DNA from: Burkholderia sp. LMG 13014
Lineage (GTDB): Bacteria > Pseudomonadota > Gammaproteobacteria > Burkholderiales > Burkholderiaceae
Reading direction: 5' to 3'
NCBI RefSeq assembly: GCF_905232215.1
Contig: NZ_CAJNKE010000013.1
Location: 1-45,249, forward strand
Length of the DNA: 45,249 bases
In this document: positions 40,900-45,249 of the stretch, in pieces
Numbering within the stretch: the stretch's first letter is position 1
Layout: the number at the start of each line of letters is the position of its first letter
The notes under the pieces: generated by a model
Database searches by the model: none
What the model was told of the DNA's origin: nothing
Seen by the model: only the letters and a program-made list of their open reading frames with translations
Made by a program: the position numbers and the translations under genes

Positions 40900-42138
40900 A
40901 TGTCGATCGAAAGAAAAGCATGGATAGCCGTGGCCGCGTTGCCGCTCGGATGGGCGTGTGGCGCGTTCGCGCAGAGCAGTGTGACGTTGTACGGGATCGT
41001 CGATCCCGACGTGGTATTCGTCAGCAACGCGCAATCCGGAAGAGTGGCGGGCGCGCTTCACGGCGATCGGCAGGTGTCGCTGCAGGACGCGACGACGTCG
41101 GCCTACGTGGGCAGCAGATTCGGGATCCGCGGCCGGGAAGACCTCGGAGCCGGAACGTTTGCGGTTTTCACGCTGGAGAACGGATTCAGCGTCGCGAACG
41201 GCTCGCTTGGACAGGGTGGCGCACTGTTTGGCCGCCAGTCGTTCATCGGCGTGTCGAACGAGCGGCTTGGCAGCGTGACGCTCGGCCGACAGTATTCGCC
41301 GGTGATCGACTATCTCGCGCCGCTCACGACAGTATCCCAGTGGGGCGGGTTCATCACCGCGCATCCGGACGACATCGACAATCTGGGCCTGACCGTGAGG
41401 CAGAACAATACGGTCAAGATCGCGACGCCCGTCTGGCACGGCTGGTCGGCTTCCGCGATGTACGGATTCGGCGGTGTCGCGGGCCACGTCGGCCAGAATC
41501 AGGTCGTTGCGGCAGGCGCGGGGTACGTGGGCGGTCCGTTGCGCATCGGTATCGGCTATCTCAACGCGTCCGCGCCAAACGTGTCGATGTGGGGTGGGCA
41601 GCCTAGCGGTGGCGGCATCGCGGCGAACAACATCGGTTCGTTCGGATCGGCCACGGCACCGGAGCGCAATCCCGTGATGGCCGGATACGCTTCGGCGAGT
41701 CGCGAGGAAACGATCGGCGCCGGTGCAAGCTATACGCTCGGCAACGCGACGATCGGCGCGGCCTACACGAACACGCGCTTCATCGGGCTGGGGTCGGACT
41801 CGGGGCCCAATCCGCGCGGCTATACCGGCAGCGCGAGTTTCAATGCGGTCGAACTCAACGGCAGCTATCGGATCGGTGCTGCCGTGTCGGTCGGCGCGTC
41901 GTATTCGTACACGCTGGCGCGCGGGCCCGACGCGAGCGGTGCGCATTACAACCAGTTCAACGCCGGTGTGCACTACGCGCTGTCGAAGCGGACCGACGTC
42001 TACATGATCGCGGTCTATCAGCGAGCGGCCGGCACCGATTCGCTCGGTCAGGCGGCCGTTGCGTCGATCAACGGGATGACGCCGTCGGCGTCGCGCCAGC
42101 AGTTCGTGGACGCCGTCGGCATCGCGCATCGCTTTTGA
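40900..42138 (+). CDS. Gram-negative porin (OmpC-like, Porin_4 type), copy 3
   Basis: A 412-residue porin, the longest of the three. The signal peptide ends GAFA before QSSVTLYGIVDPDVV. Family features are FGIRGREDLGAGTFAVFTLE, LFGRQSFIGV, VTLGRQYSP and the terminal Phe in GIAHRF. It has a long leader with AT-rich DNA, suggesting its own regulation. It is not closely linked to another gene; the SDR 156 bases downstream may or may not be co-transcribed. Confidence 0.93.
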   Translation: MSIERKAWIAVAALPLGWACGAFAQSSVTLYGIVDPDVVFVSNAQSGRVAGALHGDRQVSLQDATTSAYVGSRFGIRGREDLGAGTFAVFTLENGFSVANGSLGQGGALFGRQSFIGVSNERLGSVTLGRQYSPVIDYLAPLTTVSQWGGFITAHPDDIDNLGLTVRQNNTVKIATPVWHGWSASAMYGFGGVAGHVGQNQVVAAGAGYVGGPLRIGIGYLNASAPNVSMWGGQPSGGGIAANNIGSFGSATAPERNPVMAGYASASREETIGAGASYTLGNATIGAAYTNTRFIGLGSDSGPNPRGYTGSASFNAVELNGSYRIGAAVSVGASYSYTLARGPDASGAHYNQFNAGVHYALSKRTDVYMIAVYQRAAGTDSLGQAAVASINGMTPSASRQQFVDAVGIAHRF

Positions 42139-42294
42139 CGGGTGCATGCCGCGCGCTCGCCGCTGCTGTCGAGACGTTTAAGGATATTTCAGACAGGCCG
42201 CGGCGCCGGCGGGACTACCATCGGATGGTAAGCATCGGCGGGACGCACACGCATGGGTCGGCCCGCCGTTTTCGACCTGAACGAGAGTCACATC

Positions 42295-43089
42295 ATGAAT
42301 ATCGATCTTTCCGGCAAGCTCGCCGTCGTCAGCGGCTCGACCGCCGGCATCGGGCTCGCGATCGCGACGGGGTTGGCAGCGTCGGGCGCGAAGACGATCG
42401 TCAACGGCCGGACGCAGGCGAGCGTCGATGCGGCGCTCGCCGCGATTCGCGCCAGTGTCTCGCACGCGCAGGTCGACGGCTGCGTGGGCGATCTCGGTAC
42501 GCGTGCCGCGTGCGATGCCCTCGTCGCGGCCTTTCCCGCGGCGGACATCCTGGTCAACAACGTCGGTTTTTATGCACCGGGCACGATCTTCAGCACCGAC
42601 GATGACACATGGGAGCGCTACTTCCTCGTCAACGTGATGTCAGGCGTTCGGCTCACGCGCGGCTACCTGAAGGGGATGATGGCGCGCGGCTGGGGGCGCG
42701 TGGTGTTCATGTCGTCGGAGTCCGCGTTGAATGTTCCGCCGGACATGCTGGCTTATGGCTTTTCCAAGACCGCGCAGTTGAGCATCGCGCGCGGCATCGC
42801 GAAGCAGGCGGCAGGCAGCGGCGTGACCGTGAACGCGGTGTTGCCGGGGCCGACGCTGTCTGACGGCTTCCGCTCGATGGTCGAGGCGACGGCGGCCCGG
42901 CAGGGCAAGTCGGTCGAACAGTTCGGTATCGATTTCGTACGCGCGCATCGGGGCAGTTCGATTCTTCGGCGGCCGATCACGCCGGAGGAAGTGGCGAACC
43001 TGGTGGTCTACGTATGCTCGCCGCAGGCGTCGGCGACCACGGGCGCGGCGTTGCGGGTGGACGGCGGCGTGGTCGAGACCATCGCGTGA
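42295..43089 (+). CDS. SDR-family oxidoreductase
   Basis: A 264-residue SDR with GSTAGIGLA (cofactor loop), NNVG, the catalytic Ser (FMSSES), YGFSK and a VDGG tail. The NGRTQ segment after beta-2 suggests NADP(H). ATG 42295 is chosen because it opens the family fold; an upstream in-frame ATG at 42253 adds poorly conserved residues. It resembles 3-oxoacyl-ACP reductase-like SDRs without a known substrate. It converges with the FAD monooxygenase. Confidence 0.88.
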   Translation: MNIDLSGKLAVVSGSTAGIGLAIATGLAASGAKTIVNGRTQASVDAALAAIRASVSHAQVDGCVGDLGTRAACDALVAAFPAADILVNNVGFYAPGTIFSTDDDTWERYFLVNVMSGVRLTRGYLKGMMARGWGRVVFMSSESALNVPPDMLAYGFSKTAQLSIARGIAKQAAGSGVTVNAVLPGPTLSDGFRSMVEATAARQGKSVEQFGIDFVRAHRGSSILRRPITPEEVANLVVYVCSPQASATTGAALRVDGGVVETIA

Positions 43090-43102
43090 TCCGAACGATG
43101 CT

Positions 43103-43133
43103 GCGCGCGTGGCCGGGGGGCGGTCACGCGCGC
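43103..43133. terminator. Hairpin between SDR and FAD monooxygenase
   Basis: GCGCGCGTG / CACGCGCGC, nine perfect pairs around a GC-rich 13-base loop. It sits after the SDR stop and overlaps the last codons of the convergent monooxygenase gene. No T-run follows, so this is only a possible bidirectional terminator. Confidence 0.4.
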
Positions 43134-44266
43134 CCCATGATCCGGGTGCCGAGCGAGATGCCGAGTTCGGACAACGATGCGTTGGTCGTGAGCTGAAGTC
43201 CTTCCCAGCGCAGCAGCGCGGCATCGAACGCGGGGCTGCGCGCGACGCCGCGCAACGCCTCGGCGAGACCGACTGCATTCTCCGCCGCTTTCGCGACGCC
43301 CGCAGCGGTGTGCGGGCGGACGAGGCAAGCCGCGTCGCCGAGCAACACCGCACGGCCAAATGCCATGCGGTCGACCGCGAGATCCAGGATCGACTGAGCG
43401 AACGGCGCGCGCGTCGCGTCGACGAGCGCGGCGAGCGTCGGCGCCAGCATCCGGCGGCCCGCTTCCACGAGTTCGAGTCGATTGTCGTCACGCATCGCGC
43501 CGGGCGGCAGCGAACCGTCGCGCTGCGTGCCGTCCTGCGCAAGGAACAAGGACGGCAGGCGATCCTGCGCGAGCCGCCGGTACCAGACCCAGTTCACGCG
43601 ACGCTTGCCCGGTTCGATCGCGCCGTCGCGGCCGGGCACCAGGTAGGTCAGGAACAGATGCGCGTCGCCCTGTTGAAACGTGAAGCGATCGCGCAGCACC
43701 TGCAGCACCGTGTCAGGAAGGTCGTGTTCGTCGACGAGCCCGCGCCACGCGACATAACCCGCGTACGCGGGCCGCGCATCGGGCAGCAGTTGCGCGCGGA
43801 CGTTCGAGCGGCCGCCGTCGGCGCCGACCAGCAAGTCAGCCTGTTCGATGCGGCCGTCCGCGAAATGCACGATCACGCTGTCGCCGTCTTGCTCGAACCG
43901 CTCGAACGATACGCCGGCGTGCACGATGCCGGCCGGCAGCGCGCGCTTCAGGGCCGTGTAGATCACGTTCCACGCCGTCTGCGTTTGCGGCATGAAGTAG
44001 CGTTGCACGATCCGGTCGTGCTCGTCGAGATAGATCCGGTCGACCGAATCGACGCCCGTATCGCGCGGCACGGATACGCCGCCGAACGCGAACGCGTGCT
44101 CGATCGGCGGTTGCAGTACGATACCGCCGCCGCGGCTGTCGAGGTCGTTCGGCGATTGCTCGAAGACCTTGACGCGCCATCCGGCCGCACGCAGCGCGGT
44201 CGCCGTGAACAGCCCGCCCACCGATCCGCCGATGATAAGCGCCAGCGGGCCCGAAATGTCGCTCAT
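43124..44266 (-). CDS. FAD-dependent aromatic hydroxylase (class A flavoprotein monooxygenase)
   Basis: A 380-residue NAD(P)H-dependent monooxygenase. The FAD dinucleotide motif IIGGSVGGLFTATAL is at the N-terminus, an E/RG-type region follows (VFEQSPNDLDSRGGGI), then the DG motif GADGGRSNVR and the GD motif VLLGDAACLVRPHTAAG. It is closest in style to 2,6-dihydroxypyridine or salicylate-type hydroxylases that add one OH to an activated ring. A ring-hydroxylation step would feed an intradiol dioxygenase such as the one at 20691, but the two are far apart and the link is inference. A hydrolase pseudogene lies just upstream on the same strand. Confidence 0.92.
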   Translation of the reverse strand: MSDISGPLALIIGGSVGGLFTATALRAAGWRVKVFEQSPNDLDSRGGGIVLQPPIEHAFAFGGVSVPRDTGVDSVDRIYLDEHDRIVQRYFMPQTQTAWNVIYTALKRALPAGIVHAGVSFERFEQDGDSVIVHFADGRIEQADLLVGADGGRSNVRAQLLPDARPAYAGYVAWRGLVDEHDLPDTVLQVLRDRFTFQQGDAHLFLTYLVPGRDGAIEPGKRRVNWVWYRRLAQDRLPSLFLAQDGTQRDGSLPPGAMRDDNRLELVEAGRRMLAPTLAALVDATRAPFAQSILDLAVDRMAFGRAVLLGDAACLVRPHTAAGVAKAAENAVGLAEALRGVARSPAFDAALLRWEGLQLTTNASLSELGISLGTRIMGRA

Positions 44267-44305
44267 GATGCCTTCCTCCCGATGATCCGTGATGTGCGCG
44301 GCAAT

Positions 44306-44649
44306 TCAGCCTTTCCAGTGTTTCAGGAAGTCGAGCAGCAGCGCGTTCACGCGCTCCGGCTGCTCTTCGTACGGCAGGTGTCCGCACTGCGCGAGCGGCT
44401 CGGCACGCAGGTTCGTCGCCATGCTTTCCCAGACGGATTTCATGTCGAACATCCAGCCGAGCGCATCGAGCAGCCCGGCGAGGTCGTTCGCCATGTTGCG
44501 TTTGCCGTAACTGGCGGCCGGTTTGCCGGTTTCGCCGTAGCCACGTGGAAGGATGATGACCGCCGGCCTGCGGCCAGCATGGATGTAGCGGGGCGAATGC
44601 CGTTCGCAGTGGCGGTGTGATGGATGATCGAAGGCGTGGCGATAGTCAA
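44306..44649 (-). pseudogene. Alpha/beta hydrolase pseudogene (haloacetate-dehalogenase-like) with internal deletions
   Basis: Pieces of an alpha/beta hydrolase lie in order on the minus strand: IHHTATANGIR (N-terminus); after a frame change, YIHAGRRPAVIILPRGYGET; then GKPAASYGKRNMANDLAGLL; then DALGW joined to MFDMKSVWESMATNLRAEPL; and AQCGHLPYEEQPERVNALLL to the stop. The nucleophile elbow, the acid region and the cap domain are missing, apparently by at least two deletions that kept frame, plus one frameshift. About 110 codons remain of the roughly 290 expected. It lies just upstream of the FAD monooxygenase gene, with which it may once have formed an operon. Confidence 0.78.
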
Positions 44650-44995
44650 TTGACTTTCCGTGTTCGGTGCAGCCTGCTCACAGTTTGGGGGCGGGCGTAA
44701 ATGTCTTTCGATGATAGGAGAAGCAATCGGCACGCCGGATAAATTATTCTGAATTCGTCTGGTTGCGCGCGCGGCCGGTATTGATCCCTAAGTGGTGGTC
44801 GGGTTGCCGGCGCCCGCTGATTCTCGCGTGAATCGCTCGGGAGGTGGCGTACGGACACGGCGTCCCGTCGCGCGCTCACGACCTGTCCGGCCAACCAACG
44901 ATCCCCGGCGTGTAGATGCCACATGTCGATTCGACCGCCGTTGAGCATTCGTTCTTCAGCGACGCGACGCTGCGCGATTCCGCACGCCGAAGTGG
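44650..44995. other. Gene-free stretch before the right-edge FAH pseudogene
   Basis: No credible intact gene on either strand. The sequence between the hydrolase pseudogene and the FAH pseudogene may be their shared former promoter region, but no clear promoter hexamers stand out. Confidence 0.45.
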
Positions 44996-45249
44996 ACGAT
45001 GGGCAAGAGCTTCGACAGGACGAGGGCGACGAGTTGCCGCGCGGCTGCAAGGGGTTGCGAATCCAGACGCGCCTGAACGGCGCGGTCGTGCAGGAGGCGT
45101 CGACGTCGGACATGATTTTCGATGTCGAAACGCCTGTCGTGCTGCTGAGCGACGTGATGAAGCTGCATGCCGGCGACGTGTGCGAAATCGAGATCGAGTG
45201 ACCCGGCGTGTTTCTCAATCCGGTCGCGCCGACGGTTGTGGCTAGCGGA
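44996..45249 (+). pseudogene. Fumarylacetoacetate hydrolase family pseudogene (runs off the window)
   Basis: The codons GKSFD, part of the FAH-family GKSFDxxxPxGPW segment, are at about 45002 in one frame. After a frame change the sequence continues DELPRGCKGLRIQTRLNG, AVVQEASTSDMIFDVETPVV and LLSDVMKLHAGDVCEIEIE. The last junction lacks the GTPxG substrate loop that should stand between VMxL and GDVxEIEIE, so a deletion is likely. A TGA at about 45199 then replaces the expected Gly, with the same frame going on as PGVFLNPVAPT to the window end. Deletion, frameshift and nonsense codon together indicate a dead gene. Confidence 0.75.

Noticed and set aside
43109-44620. 503-codon plus-strand frame opposite the FAD monooxygenase
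   Set aside because: The minus strand has three FAD/NAD(P)H hydroxylase motifs in order; the plus frame has none.
1-45249. CRISPR array, tRNA, rRNA, phage attachment site or replication origin
   Set aside because: No regularly spaced direct repeats, no tRNA-like cloverleaf or rRNA segment, and no integrase or replication genes were recognised on reading the window.

Overview
The window looks like chromosomal accessory DNA of a Burkholderia-type betaproteobacterium (Burkholderia or Paraburkholderia). The evidence is a very high GC content, three Gram-negative porins of the kind that mature at AQSS, a DUF4148 periplasmic protein, several LysR, LacI, AraC and HxlR regulators each placed beside a catabolic gene, and IS3 and ISL3 transposase debris. 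There are no rRNA or tRNA genes, CRISPR arrays or phage genes that I can see. Almost every intact gene belongs to uptake or breakdown of small organic compounds.

Region 1 (1-9.4 kb) is an oxygenase locus. A leftward operon runs: hemerythrin-like protein, phthalate-type dioxygenase reductase, two tandem paralogous Rieske oxygenases, an SDR dehydrogenase and the first codons of a further gene. Diverging from it are a porin and then an acyl-CoA synthetase plus enoyl-CoA hydratase pair. The upstream regions of all three units carry the same palindrome, TCTTCC-N2-GGAAGA, so they probably form one regulon, but no obvious cognate regulator lies inside the window.

Region 2 (9.4-15.6 kb) holds small redox and stress units: LysR divergent from pirin and DoxX; an Old Yellow Enzyme reductase followed by LysR; an SDR; and a peroxiredoxin.

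Region 3 (15.7-20 kb) is a scar zone. It holds a decayed carboxymuconolactone decarboxylase-like gene, an HxlR regulator divergent from a SnoaL-like gene, an in-frame SDR::Lrp/AsnC-RAM chimera, a C-terminal fumarylacetoacetate hydrolase (FAH) remnant abutting a LysR gene cut short, an IS3 transposase reduced to an OrfA-OrfB fusion, and an ISL3 remnant. Similar deletion-type wrecks (an alpha/beta hydrolase and another FAH gene) lie at the right edge (44.3-45.2 kb).

Region 4 (20.6-30.8 kb) is the most interesting part. An operon of intradiol ring-cleavage dioxygenase, SDR, BKACE (beta-keto acid cleavage enzyme), MDR reductase and cupin faces a LacI-family repressor. The repressor is divergent from a complete ribose-type ABC importer. 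Identical 16-bp LacI-type operators (ATGCAAACGGTTGCAT) stand before the dioxygenase operon and before the importer operon, with weaker copies nearby, including one at the repressor's own gene. The enzymes can be read as a compact route: ring cleavage, reduction to a 3-oxoadipate-like beta-keto acid, then BKACE cleavage with acetyl-CoA in place of the usual CoA-transferase and thiolase.

Region 5 (31-44.3 kb) continues with a porin, an exported beta-propeller protein, an exported GlcG/HbpS-like protein, a Tat-type acetamidase/formamidase, an aromatic-acid MFS transporter, an FAH-family hydrolase, an AraC regulator, an alpha/beta hydrolase, a YciI-like protein, a third porin, an SDR and an FAD monooxygenase. 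These fit further uptake and catabolic steps, but their substrate cannot be read from sequence.
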